This document shows, one piece after another, positions 7,611 to 15,897 of a DNA stretch of 64,000 nucleotides. Origin of the DNA: a bacterium (GTDB lineage: Bacteria; Myxococcota_A; Polyangia; Nannocystales; Nannocystaceae). The position numbers were made by a program, and so were the translations under genes. Each line of letters starts with the position of its first letter. Positions within the stretch are counted from its first letter, which is position 1. The notes under the pieces were generated by a model. It worked only from the letters and a program-made list of their open reading frames with translations. It did no database searches and was not told the DNA's origin. The stretch lies in assembly GCA_024742475.1 (NCBI GenBank), contig JANSYI010000001.1, positions 124,001-188,000 on the forward strand, read 5' to 3'.

Positions 7611-10232
7611 TCACGGGCGCGCCCGGATCTCGGAGGCTCTGGCGCGCGCCGTGGCGGCCTCGGACGGCCGCCCGACCGCGCCCAGCGCATGAGCGAGGTC
7701 GTCGAGGACATCGGCCACCACCGGGTCGTCGCGCCCCTCCTCCCCCTCGAACGCCTCGCGCGAGGCTTCATAGGCGGCGAGGGCGGCGTCGAGGTCGCCC
7801 CTCTCGGACTCGAGCCGGCCCAGGGCGCGAAGCAGCAGCGCGGTGTTGCTGTGGTGGGGACCGTAGGCCGCCTTGGACATCGCGAGCGCCCGCTCGAGGT
7901 GGACCCGGGCCTGCGCAAAGGCGTGCGCGTCGATCTCCAGGTGCGCGAGGCTGAGCAGCGTGATGATCATGCGCGGGTGATCGGGTCCGAGCGACGCGGT
8001 CCACGACGCGAGAGCTCGCTCCAGCAGCGCCCGCGCCTCACCGGGCCGACCGCTCCGCGCCTTGACGATGCCGATGTCGACGAGCGAACGAGCGGTCTGC
8101 GGGTGTGCCTCCCCAAAGGCGTCCTCGAGGATCCCCCTCGCGCGCTCGTGGAGTGCGAGCGCCTCGTCCAGCCTCCCCTGCGCCGCGACGACCGTGGCGA
8201 GGTGGCCCAGTGAGCTCGCGACGGCGGGGTGGGTCTCGCCGAGGCGCTCGGACTCGATCTCGATCGCACGATGGTGCAGCGCGGCGGCGTCGGCATACTC
8301 GCGACGCTGGGCGAGGATGATGCCGCGGTAGTCGAACAGCTTGGCGCGGCGCACGTCGTCTTCGGGCGCGCGCTGCTGATCGAGGGCCGCTTCGGCGAGT
8401 CGCGACCACAGCATGCCCTCGCTCGCGCGGCGAAGCTCGTGGCCGAACGTGTACGACGCGTCGGTGGCGGCCTCGATGGCGGTGTCGGTGTCCCCGGCCC
8501 GGATCGCGCCGAAGTATGCGTCGCTGAGCCGCTGCCCCGCCTCGTCGAAGCGACCGAGCTGGTCGAGCGCCCAGCCGGCCTCGGCCTGCGCCGCAGCGAG
8601 CAGCCCCTCGTCGCCGATGGCCTCAGCGCGCGCTACGGCCTCCTGCGCGGTGACGAGCGCATCTTCGACGTGGCCGGCGTTGAGCTGGATCGCGGCCTGA
8701 AGGACTCCGGCACGGACCTCGCGCAGCTCGGGCCGGCTCCGGTTGGGTGCGCGCGCGCTGGGGGCAGACGCGGCGGCCAGGCACGCGCGGGGGCGACCGA
8801 GCTTGGTCGCTGCGTCGGCGGCGTGCTGCAGCGCCATGACGTCGCCGCGGCCGAGTTCGTGCAGCAGCGCCTCCATCTCGATGGCGCGATCGTCGAGACA
8901 CTCGTCCACCCGCGCGAGCGTCGGGGCGTCCCACTCGCCCTGGACCCGCGCGGTGCGGCACGCCTGCGCCTTGGCCTCCGCCCACGCGTCGCGTCGCGCA
9001 TCGAACACCTCGGTGGTGTAGGCGAGCATCGTCGGCGCGTAGGGCAGCCCGCTGCGCGCGGCGGTCTGCGCCAGGGTCGAGCGAGCGCCCTCATTCCATA
9101 CGGCTCCGATCGACGCGCCTGCGTCGCGACACGCCGCGTCGGCACGGGCACGCCGCCAGTGGGGTACGGCGGCAGCGATGAGGCCAACGGTGAGCACACC
9201 GGCCGCCCCCCAGGCCAACCGTCGCCGACCGGCGTGGCGTTCGCCCAGCGCGATGGCGGCGAGCAGCGCGTCCATGGACTCGAAGCGGGCGTCGGGGTCG
9301 GGCTGCAGGCCTCGATCGAGCACGGCCTGCAGCCACCACGGCACGTCTCGGTCGGGCGGCTGGGCGCGGGTCGACTTGGAGATCAGGGCACGCCAGGAGT
9401 CCTCCTCGAACGGCCGCACGCCATGGAGGGCCTCGAACATGCTGACGCAGAAGCCAAACTGGTCGCTGCGGTGGGTGGAGTCGCGACTGAACTGTTCGGG
9501 CGCCATGTACACCGGCGTACCCATCAAGTCGCCGGTCTTGGTGAGCGAGGCCTCGCGCGGATCGGACGAGGACGCCTCGAGCCGCTCGAGGGTGGCTTCG
9601 AGATCAGGACGCGCGCCGTCCTCGCGGGCGCTGCCGCGTGCGAGCCCAAAGTCCATCACGCGAACGCTGCCATCGTCGCCGACCATGACGTTGTCGGGCT
9701 TGAAGTCGCGGTGGATCAGGCCCTTGGCGTGCGCGGCCGCCAACCCCCGGCCGGCGCTGACGAACACGGATACGACCTCCTTCCACGGTCGCACGCCGTC
9801 TACTTGGTCCGACCATGCGCGCAGCGTCCTGCCGGCGATGAACTCCATGGCCACGAACACGCGCCCGTCGTGCACGCCGACGTCATGCACCGTGACGACG
9901 TTGCGATGATTGAGCTTGGCGAGGGTCTGCGCCTCCCGGTGCAGCCGCGCCCTCGCTCGGTCCCGACCCCGCCCGCGCGGCTTGAGTAGCTTGAGCGCGA
10001 CCTTGCGATCGAGCTGTGGGTCGTAGGCGGCAAAGACCACCCCCATCGCCCCGGTCCCCAGCGCCGACAACACGACGTAGCGACCGACGCTGGCCCCCGG
10101 CCCCAGCGGCCCATCGGACGCCTCCTGCTCCCCTCCCGAGCCCGCGAGCGTCTCCAGGGCCGCATCCGGGGGTGCGCCGTCCATCGTGTCGAGCGTCGCC
10201 GTGACGCTCGAGGGATCGGAGGACGCGGACAC
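7611..10232 (-). CDS. Membrane Ser/Thr protein kinase with TPR sensor region
   Basis: The 873-residue protein has a complete Hanks-type kinase domain: glycine loop GTGAMG (59-64), catalytic Lys81, Glu100, HRDFKPDN (174-181) and DFG (194-196). A long, poorly conserved activation segment precedes GTPVYMAPEQ. A single membrane helix lies at about 339-357. The large C-terminal part is built of tetratricopeptide repeats with the Tyr/Leu/Ala pattern of the TPR_12 type (for example EALALHERARGILEDAFGEAHP). The layout matches myxobacterial sensor kinases, with the kinase in the cytoplasm and TPRs presumably in the periplasm. The start is GTG at 10232. Targets unknown. Confidence 0.93.
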   Translation of the reverse strand: MSASSDPSSVTATLDTMDGAPPDAALETLAGSGGEQEASDGPLGPGASVGRYVVLSALGTGAMGVVFAAYDPQLDRKVALKLLKPRGRGRDRARARLHREAQTLAKLNHRNVVTVHDVGVHDGRVFVAMEFIAGRTLRAWSDQVDGVRPWKEVVSVFVSAGRGLAAAHAKGLIHRDFKPDNVMVGDDGSVRVMDFGLARGSAREDGARPDLEATLERLEASSSDPREASLTKTGDLMGTPVYMAPEQFSRDSTHRSDQFGFCVSMFEALHGVRPFEEDSWRALISKSTRAQPPDRDVPWWLQAVLDRGLQPDPDARFESMDALLAAIALGERHAGRRRLAWGAAGVLTVGLIAAAVPHWRRARADAACRDAGASIGAVWNEGARSTLAQTAARSGLPYAPTMLAYTTEVFDARRDAWAEAKAQACRTARVQGEWDAPTLARVDECLDDRAIEMEALLHELGRGDVMALQHAADAATKLGRPRACLAAASAPSARAPNRSRPELREVRAGVLQAAIQLNAGHVEDALVTAQEAVARAEAIGDEGLLAAAQAEAGWALDQLGRFDEAGQRLSDAYFGAIRAGDTDTAIEAATDASYTFGHELRRASEGMLWSRLAEAALDQQRAPEDDVRRAKLFDYRGIILAQRREYADAAALHHRAIEIESERLGETHPAVASSLGHLATVVAAQGRLDEALALHERARGILEDAFGEAHPQTARSLVDIGIVKARSGRPGEARALLERALASWTASLGPDHPRMIITLLSLAHLEIDAHAFAQARVHLERALAMSKAAYGPHHSNTALLLRALGRLESERGDLDAALAAYEASREAFEGEEGRDDPVVADVLDDLAHALGAVGRPSEAATARARASEIRARP

Positions 10233-10295
10233 CCCATGGGTATCCCCCGCGCCGTTCTCGATCGCAAGTCGACGCGCCGGAGGGTCCGCGCAGCG

Positions 10296-12227
10296 TCACC
10301 CTCCGCAGGCGTCGGGGAGGTTGCCGAAGATCGTCGTCGTGCCACCGAGACTGGAGAGCTGGCCGGCGAGCGCGGTGGCGTCGCAGGTGGGCAGCAGCGG
10401 GTTGCCCGAGACCTGGAAGTACTCGCCGACGGTCTCGAGCTGCGCGAACCCGGCGACGGAGCGCAGCTCGGGCATGTTGCGAATCGTGAAGTAGGCCCCG
10501 ACGCCCGTCAACGAGCCGAAGTCCCCCGCATTGGTCAGCAGTGCATTCTCGCCCAGGTAGAAGTAGCCCCCACTCGTCTGCAGAAGCGGCATCGACAGGT
10601 CGGTGAGGGCGTCGTGTTCCCGCACCTGCACGCCGTGGGCGACCTGCGCGAGCTGGGACATCTCGATCCGGTGCATGCTCGGGTTGGCGATGAACACGAG
10701 CCGGTCGCCGACGGACTGCAGCGCGGCCAGGCCGTCGACGTGCTGCAGCTGCGGGTTGTCGCGCACGACCACGTCTTGGCCGACCTCGGTCAGGCTGGCG
10801 AAGCCGTCAACGCCGGCCAGCTGCGCGTTGTCGTGAATGCGAAGCTCGCCCTCGAGCGAGACCAGCCCCCCAAAGCCCCCGATGGTCGAGAGCGCAGGGT
10901 TTTCGATGACCCGCAGCAGGTCCCCGACGTTTTGCAGCTGACCGAAGCCGCCGAGCGACTCGAGCGACGCGTTGTACGAAAGGCTGAGCACGAGCCCGAC
11001 CGAGACCAGCTGCGGAAAATCGATCGTCGTCAGCGACGGGTTGCCATCGACCACGAGCCAGTTGCCCACGGTCTGCAGCCCCGCCAGACCCTGCGCATCG
11101 ACGAGGCTGCCGTTGAACTGCACCACGATGCTGGTCTCGGCCTCGGTCAGTCCTTCCAGGCCGTCGAGCGTGGCGAGGGAGCCATTGTGTTGAATCCACA
11201 CGTTGCCCTGCACGCTGCCCATGCCCGCGCATCCACCCAGGCTCAGCAGGTTGCCGTTGCCTTCGATGCGAATGCCCGAGGACCCCACGGACGTGACGCC
11301 CCCGAGCGCGTCGAAGTGCTCGAGCGCGGCGTTGCGCTGGATGCGAAGGCCCGAGAGCGCCCCGGTGACGTTCGCGAGCCCCGACACGTCCGCAAGCTGG
11401 GCGTTGTCGGCGAGCAGGATCTGACCGGTCACACCCGAGATGCCCGCCAGGCCATCGAGATCTTGCAGCAGCGGATGCTCGCCCACTTCGACGCCCGAAA
11501 CCGTGCCCGATATGCCCTCGAGGCCGGCGAGCGAGGAGAGCTGCGCGTTGCCCCACACCCGGATCCTGCCCGCGACCGTGCTCAGGCCAGACAGGTGCTC
11601 GAGCGTCAGCAGGCTTGGGTTGTACTGAATGAACACGTTGCTCACCGACTCCAAGCCCTCGAGATCGATCGTCTCCAGCTGCGGGTTGTCGCTGACGTGC
11701 ATCATCCCTGCGATCGTCTCCAGCTGCTCGAGCCCCTGCAGGCTGAGGAGGTCGGGGTTGTGCCGAATCTGCACCTGGCCGCTGACCGACTCGATGCAGC
11801 CGAGCACCGAGAAGTCGACCGCGCCTTCGATGCCGTAGAGGATCAGGTCGCCCTCGATGCTCGTGTAGCCCTCCAAGGACTCGAGCTCGGCCATGGAGAC
11901 CACGCTCGTATTGCCCACCCACGGGCCTTGGTCGCAGTCGAGCGGCTCGCCCGTCGAGGAACTCGAGCTGCTGCTCTCCTCCTCCCCCGAGCTCGACGTC
12001 GAGGTCGACGACCCCCCCGAGGTGGTCGAGTCGGACGTCGTGCTCGCCGGCAGGCCGCCGCCGGTGGTGGGGTCGTCTTCGAACGTGGACGAACCCGGCT
12101 CGGGAAGGACTCCCGTCGTCCCCGAGTCGCCACCGAGCACGGTCATATCGGTCCGGCCGCATGCAGTCGCGGCGATGCTCAGAAGCATCGCGCACCCGGC
12201 TGCACCACGGAGGCCGAACTCACGCAT
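10296..12227 (-). CDS. Lipoprotein with many receptor-L-domain/leucine-rich-like repeats
   Basis: The 643-residue product begins with a signal peptide and lipobox (ATACG) and then a Ser/Thr/Glu-rich linker to about residue 95. From there to the end it is a solenoid of about 22-24-residue repeats of the type VxGxLxIxxNPxLxSLxGLxxL (for example GLEQLETIAGMMHVSDNPQL). This matches the receptor-L-domain-like/ECM33-like repeats that are common in myxobacterial surface proteins and absent from most other bacteria. The likely role is a surface binding or recognition protein. A much smaller relative lies at 14538-15371. Confidence 0.85.
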   Translation of the reverse strand: MREFGLRGAAGCAMLLSIAATACGRTDMTVLGGDSGTTGVLPEPGSSTFEDDPTTGGGLPASTTSDSTTSGGSSTSTSSSGEEESSSSSSSTGEPLDCDQGPWVGNTSVVSMAELESLEGYTSIEGDLILYGIEGAVDFSVLGCIESVSGQVQIRHNPDLLSLQGLEQLETIAGMMHVSDNPQLETIDLEGLESVSNVFIQYNPSLLTLEHLSGLSTVAGRIRVWGNAQLSSLAGLEGISGTVSGVEVGEHPLLQDLDGLAGISGVTGQILLADNAQLADVSGLANVTGALSGLRIQRNAALEHFDALGGVTSVGSSGIRIEGNGNLLSLGGCAGMGSVQGNVWIQHNGSLATLDGLEGLTEAETSIVVQFNGSLVDAQGLAGLQTVGNWLVVDGNPSLTTIDFPQLVSVGLVLSLSYNASLESLGGFGQLQNVGDLLRVIENPALSTIGGFGGLVSLEGELRIHDNAQLAGVDGFASLTEVGQDVVVRDNPQLQHVDGLAALQSVGDRLVFIANPSMHRIEMSQLAQVAHGVQVREHDALTDLSMPLLQTSGGYFYLGENALLTNAGDFGSLTGVGAYFTIRNMPELRSVAGFAQLETVGEYFQVSGNPLLPTCDATALAGQLSSLGGTTTIFGNLPDACGG

Positions 12228-12271
12228 CCCTCAATCGTCGCGCACCCCGGGACGACGTGCACGCGGAACGG

Positions 12272-13027
12272 TCACAAACGACCGGAGGACCGGCCGACCG
12301 GGCCGCGCTCCGGGTCGAGCCGCAGCCATTGCCCTCTCCCGAACAGCCGCCCCAGCTCGCTGTGCGGCGGCATGTCGTGCGAAACGCATCCCCAGACGCC
12401 CTGCCCCGCCTGCAGCCCCGTCAGACGCACGGAGGCCCAGCGAGCCAGGCCGAAGCCTCCGAGCTCGTCCAACCACGGCGCCGCGAGGCCGCCGACCGCG
12501 ACGAGGAGCTCGTCGTGCAGCGCCCACAAAGCGCCGTCGGCAACGCCGACCGCTCGCGTTTCGCGGTGCAGCCGCTGGTGCGTGCCATCCGCGAAGTCGA
12601 GACGGGGATGCCCATCGACAAGGCCCCGCCAGGTGGCGCCTTCGAACTCCACGCTCTCGTCCCAAGACGGTTTCGGGAAAGCCTCGAGCCCGCTGGGCAT
12701 CGCGACCTCCGGCAAACTCCGCCAGCGTGACGCCGTCCGCCGATCGGCGTCGTAGGCTTCGGCATGTCGCTCGGGCGCCGCCGCAATCTCGGCCCGGGCC
12801 CACGAGATCCCCTCCTCACCCGCGCGATTCCGGATCGGCTCGTCAAGCTCCCCTTCGAGGAACGCGTCGTGTCCACACTCCCAGCGGTCTGGATAATCGT
12901 AGATGTGGTCGAACCCAGCCAGCAGCTCCACCGTCCACGGGCGGACCTCGAGCAACCACCGGTCGGACCTCGACGTCCCTCCCGATCGCTGGGAGGGAAC
13001 GCCACGCAGGGCAGAGGGCGAACTCAT
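12272..13027 (-). CDS. Hypothetical protein
   Basis: A 251-residue soluble protein from ATG 13027; the longer open frame upstream is out-of-frame shadow of the preceding gene. It is rich in Trp and Asp/Glu (for example DHIYDYPDRWECGHDAF, GQGVWGCVSHDMP) and has no signal peptide, membrane helix or recognisable motif. It lies four bases downstream of the 125-residue gene at 13032-13409 and is almost surely co-transcribed with it. No family was recognised. Confidence 0.65.
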   Translation of the reverse strand: MSSPSALRGVPSQRSGGTSRSDRWLLEVRPWTVELLAGFDHIYDYPDRWECGHDAFLEGELDEPIRNRAGEEGISWARAEIAAAPERHAEAYDADRRTASRWRSLPEVAMPSGLEAFPKPSWDESVEFEGATWRGLVDGHPRLDFADGTHQRLHRETRAVGVADGALWALHDELLVAVGGLAAPWLDELGGFGLARWASVRLTGLQAGQGVWGCVSHDMPPHSELGRLFGRGQWLRLDPERGPVGRSSGRL

Positions 13028-13031
13028 CGGC

Positions 13032-13409
13032 TCACGCCGGCTCGAAGCAGCCAAAGTCGTCGCTGAACTTGTCGAGCGTGCCGGGCACGGCCGTGCCGTC
13101 GACGTCCATCGCGTGCACGACGCGGCCGCCCTCGGACTTGCGGAAGAAGAAGATGCGCTCGACCTGCGTGCCTTCGTCGATGGGGTGATGACCGCAAAGC
13201 ACGAGGTCGTCGTCATCCATCTCGTCCTCCGCGGTCTCCAGCCACGCCTCGTACTCGTCGTCGATGTCGACCGGGTCGACCTCGCCGCCGTTGAACAGAA
13301 TCGCGTGGGTCGGCTCGCTGTCGCCCTCGTACTGTTCTGCCGCGCTCGTCGCCGAGGTCTTCACGAGGTAGCGACCCGGCGACTTCTTGACACATTCTTC
13401 GAACGTCAC
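13032..13409 (-). CDS. Hypothetical protein, first gene of a two-gene operon
   Basis: A 125-residue acidic protein with alternating strands and helices (RYLVKTSATS, AILFNGGEVDPVDIDDEYEAWLE, VERIFFFRKSEGGRVVHAMDVDG). No family was recognised. The start is GTG at 13409, chosen because a TAGCGT hexamer ends exactly six bases before it, the arrangement seen at many first genes here. The partner gene follows after four bases. The product is presumably cytoplasmic. Confidence 0.65.
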   Translation of the reverse strand: MTFEECVKKSPGRYLVKTSATSAAEQYEGDSEPTHAILFNGGEVDPVDIDDEYEAWLETAEDEMDDDDLVLCGHHPIDEGTQVERIFFFRKSEGGRVVHAMDVDGTAVPGTLDKFSDDFGCFEPA

Positions 13410-13415
13410 TGCGCG

Positions 13416-13421
13416 ACGCTA
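13416..13421 (-). promoter_or_regulatory. Putative -10 box (TAGCGT) for a leaderless transcript
   Basis: TAGCGT on the minus strand ends six bases before the GTG at 13409. An identical hexamer on the opposite strand (13529-13534) faces the truncated MFS gene. Confidence 0.45.
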
Positions 13422-13528
13422 TTGTGGGCGAGGAGCCGCGTCAAGCGGGTTCGTCCGACGTGTTTCCCCGTGGAGGCGGGCCCGAGCATTCATCGACCTG
13501 CCGGGTCGTCTTCTCGACGCGCATACAG

Positions 13529-13534
13529 TAGCGT
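13529..13534 (+). promoter_or_regulatory. Putative -10 box (TAGCGT) of the truncated MFS gene
   Basis: TAGCGT ends ten bases before the GTG at 13545. It is the mirror partner of the box at 13416-13421 in this short divergent region. Confidence 0.3.
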
Positions 13535-13544
13535 CGCCGCCAAC

Positions 13545-13991
13545 GTGGCGGATTCGGACACACGTGCCCCCTCGGCTGCGAGCTGGCGAGCGATGGCTCC
13601 AATCCTGCTCGTGCAGCTCATCGGCACCCTCGGCTTTTCGATCGCGTTGCCCTTCCTCGTGTTCCTGGTCGCCGACTTCGGAGGCGCAGCGTGGACCTTC
13701 GGAGTGCTGGGTGCGACATACTCCACGGCTCAGCTGTTCGGGGCGCCGATCCTGGGCCGGTGGTCCGACCGTTTCGGACGACGGCCGGTCCTGGTGATCA
13801 GCCAGATCGGCACACTGCTCGCCTGGGTGATCTTCGCCGTGGCCTTGCTGCTGCCGCTGCGCTCGTGGGGCTCGCTTGCAGGCGCAACGCTCAGCCTTCC
13901 GCTGCTCCTGCTTGACGGTGATGCAGATCTTGGAGGCTTCAGGACTTGGAGGACAGGACATCTACTTGGCTTTTCAGAACAACCTCGATGA
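13545..13991 (+). pseudogene. MFS transporter, 3'-truncated at a sequence junction
   Basis: From GTG 13545 (or ATG 13593) the frame encodes the start of a major-facilitator transporter. A first helix is APILLVQLIGTLGFSIALPFLVF, a second runs through TFGVLGATYSTAQLFGAPILG, and the family signature GRWSDRFGRRPVL follows. A third and a fourth helix (ending SLPLLLL) come next. Homology then stops abruptly near 13905-13920. The frame runs on into unrelated residues (DGDADLGGFRTWRTGH) to a stop at 13991. The remaining eight or so helices are not found anywhere in the window. The break coincides with the change to lower-GC DNA, so the gene was probably cut by insertion or recombination. Confidence 0.75.
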
Positions 13992-14073
13992 CCCGGCAAA
14001 TACAGAGATCTATCCCTATCGCAACCGCTTCGCTGATGTGGCGGTGAAGAATGGAGTGCAGACGAATGACTAG
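13921..14073 (+). pseudogene. C-terminal remnant of an unidentified gene at the junction
   Basis: In a different frame from the MFS fragment, codons 13921-14073 encode about 50 residues of protein-like composition (ILEASGLGGQDIYLAFQNNL, EIYPYRNRFADVAVKNGV). The codon use differs from the native genes and the base composition is lower in GC. The downstream lipoprotein start overlaps its stop by 8 bp, as in an operon. This suggests it is the surviving 3' end of a longer gene that came in with the following segment. No family was recognised. It could instead be a small intact ORF from the ATG at 13921. Confidence 0.45.
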
Positions 14074-14503
14074 GATCCTGCAGTTTTCACTGGCCATGGC
14101 GCTTGCGGCGGGGTGCAGTGGTGCCTCAGGGGTGGATACTCCGTATGACTCGTTCGGCTCTGGCGGTTCGGGAGGTGTTCCCCAAGATGATGGGGTAGTC
14201 TGCGAGCAAAGCTGCAACTCCAACGCCGACTGCTGCGTGTTGGATAGCTGTCCAGGTGCATACCCGAACAACTGGGCATGCGTGGGCGGAAGCTGTGCGC
14301 AGGTTGGTCCTGGTTGTGTCTCTGATGCCGAGTGTCCGATCCCCGACATGCAGGCCTGTCGCCCGATCGGCGGGATAGGGAACTGCGTTTATCCCTGCCA
14401 GACGGAGGGAGACTGCGCGGTGACGTTCAACCTTCAGGGGACGGACTGTCAGGGCGAAGACGACAACGACAACAAGTTCTGCTCGGAGTACGCTGACTAC
14501 TAG
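14066..14503 (+). CDS. Small Cys-rich lipoprotein
   Basis: The 145-residue product from ATG 14066 has a signal peptide and lipobox (LAAGC), a short Gly/Ser linker and a C-terminal region with about twelve cysteines in EGF-like spacing (CEQSCNSNADCCVLDSC, CVSDAEC). A GGAG about nine bases upstream makes 14066 a better start than ATG 14051. Such Cys-rich modules are frequent in myxobacterial surface proteins. It lies in the lower-GC segment and is followed, after 34 bp, by another lipoprotein gene. Confidence 0.7.
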   Translation: MTRILQFSLAMALAAGCSGASGVDTPYDSFGSGGSGGVPQDDGVVCEQSCNSNADCCVLDSCPGAYPNNWACVGGSCAQVGPGCVSDAECPIPDMQACRPIGGIGNCVYPCQTEGDCAVTFNLQGTDCQGEDDNDNKFCSEYADY

Positions 14504-14537
14504 CGGTCCCGACGGCCGCGTGGCCTTCAGAGGCGCC

Positions 14538-15371
14538 ATGACGAAAAAAAACTCCCTCCTTCTCATCGGAACGCTTCTTTCTCTCTGCTCTGGCTGCCAG
14601 GACGATCCCGCCATGGGGACGAGCGGCGGCGGCGATGGGGATGGGGGGGAGCCCGAAGAGTGTGCTGGCGTTGTGGCTGGTGATGTAAGCGTTTCGAGTG
14701 AGGCCGAGCTTGCGGACTTGGAGGGAGTTGGCCGCATCGAGGGAGATTTTCGGATTTCTGGAGATGTTAGGGCTCTCGACGCACTGGCCTGCCTGGAAGA
14801 GATCGGTGGGCGACTGACAATCGAGCAGACAGCGCTTCGAGACCTTTCGGGTCTGGAAGGACTTATCGTTGCCGAGTCGCTAGTGATCGCAAGAAATTCG
14901 GAACTTACGACGACGAAAGGGCTCGGTTTGGAACAGCTTCTTGGAGAGGTCGATGAACTCTCTGGCTTCAACAGCAGCCTGAGCGAGATCGTTGGCAATC
15001 ACCAGCTGACCGAGCTTCGTTTCGACGCGTTACAAGAGCTCGGCACGATTGGGATCGGCACGTGCGGCTCTGACCAGACTCGCGTTGGAAATGATGCTCT
15101 TGCTGCGCTTGGGGAAGAGGTCTTCCCTGTGTTGGAGTCCGCAGTGACGCTCGCGATTTCGTCGAACGGCGCTCTTCGTTCCGTTGAGGGGCTGGTGGAC
15201 GGACTTGCTCGGCGGCCTTCGTTCATGCTCGTGTCGATTTCCGACAACTCCGAGCTTGATGGGCCTGGGGTCCGTGAGCACTGGGAGAGCTCCGGGTTGG
15301 ACGAGATATCCCTGCTCACATGTGGAAATGATGGTGATCCAGAGGTATGTGACTGCCCTGTGACGGAGTGA
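14538..15371 (+). CDS. Lipoprotein with short receptor-L-domain-like repeat region
   Basis: The 277-residue product begins MTKKNSLLL with a signal peptide and lipobox (CSGC), then a Gly/Asp linker. The remaining residues form L-domain-like repeats (VSVSSEAELADLEGVGRIEG, LACLEEIGGRLTIEQTALRD) like those in the 643-residue lipoprotein at 10296-12227. Base composition is clearly lower than in flanking genes: 29 of 60 bases are G or C at 14881-14940. It ends in a small inverted repeat. Probably a surface-recognition protein acquired with the segment starting near 13910. Confidence 0.72.
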   Translation: MTKKNSLLLIGTLLSLCSGCQDDPAMGTSGGGDGDGGEPEECAGVVAGDVSVSSEAELADLEGVGRIEGDFRISGDVRALDALACLEEIGGRLTIEQTALRDLSGLEGLIVAESLVIARNSELTTTKGLGLEQLLGEVDELSGFNSSLSEIVGNHQLTELRFDALQELGTIGIGTCGSDQTRVGNDALAALGEEVFPVLESAVTLAISSNGALRSVEGLVDGLARRPSFMLVSISDNSELDGPGVREHWESSGLDEISLLTCGNDGDPEVCDCPVTE

Positions 15372-15390
15372 CCGGAACTTGTTCGGTCAC
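15368..15390 (+). terminator. Stem-loop directly after the L-domain lipoprotein stop codon
   Basis: GTGACCG(G)AAC pairs with GTTCGGTCAC around a tiny loop, starting at the stop codon. There is no U-tract, so a factor-independent role is uncertain. It lies close to the right-hand boundary of the lower-GC segment. Confidence 0.35.
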
Positions 15391-15486
15391 GCTTCAGCGA
15401 TATCTCGTGATTGAAGCGGATTCAGCGGCGGGCTGGGGAGGGCGGTGTCGCGGCGGAGCTCGACCTGGTCGACGTCGAGCTCGGGC

Positions 15487-15897
15487 TCATGGCCACCAAG
15501 GGTCGAGGGTCCATGCGGTGAAGGCGGCCCGGTGGGCGTGGTCCCACGACGCAACGGTACGGAGCGAATCGAAGCCGCGGAGCCGGCCGTCGTGCTCGGC
15601 GTCGAGTTCCTCGAAGTCATCCTGGTTCCACACGCTGAGGATGAAGCGGGCGCAGTGGCGCTCGGCGTCGGTGTAGAGGTTATCGACGGCCCAGTGGTAG
15701 AGCGCGTCGGGGTTCCAGGGGGCGAGGCCGGCGGCGTGCTTGAGGGCGTCGAAGGCTCGGGCGAGCAGGACGATGGCGACGCTCGTCGCTGGCGCCTCGA
15801 TGTTTGCTCTCGTGCTCGCCCCGGCGCGCCGCGTGTTTGCACCCGAGCGCAGCGATGCGGTGGCGGCCGGGAACGGCTGAAGGCCGCGCCGCGTCAA
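15487..15897 (-). CDS. Conserved-looking hypothetical protein, start uncertain
   Basis: The C-terminal 95 or so residues look genuinely coding (VLLARAFDALKHAAGLAPW, ALYHWAVDNLY, FILSVWNQDDFEELDAE, AFTAWTLDPWWP) with a helical, Trp-rich character. The first 40 residues are Arg/Ala-rich and doubtful. No ATG or GTG exists in frame, so the only start in the open frame is TTG at 15897, which overlaps the end of the metalloprotease gene. The gene may use that start or may have lost its 5' end. Similar small Trp-rich proteins seem to recur in myxobacteria (recollection, not searched). No function is assigned. Confidence 0.5.
   Translation of the reverse strand: MTRRGLQPFPAATASLRSGANTRRAGASTRANIEAPATSVAIVLLARAFDALKHAAGLAPWNPDALYHWAVDNLYTDAERHCARFILSVWNQDDFEELDAEHDGRLRGFDSLRTVASWDHAHRAAFTAWTLDPWWP

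Noticed and set aside
10236..12755. 839-codon open frame on the plus strand
   Set aside because: It is antisense to the L-domain lipoprotein and Arg/His/Glu-rich without any domain. The minus strand has a signal peptide and regular repeats.
15387..15842. 151-codon minus-strand frame
   Set aside because: It is Pro/Ser/Thr-rich shadow of the frame at 15487-15897, which has protein-like composition.
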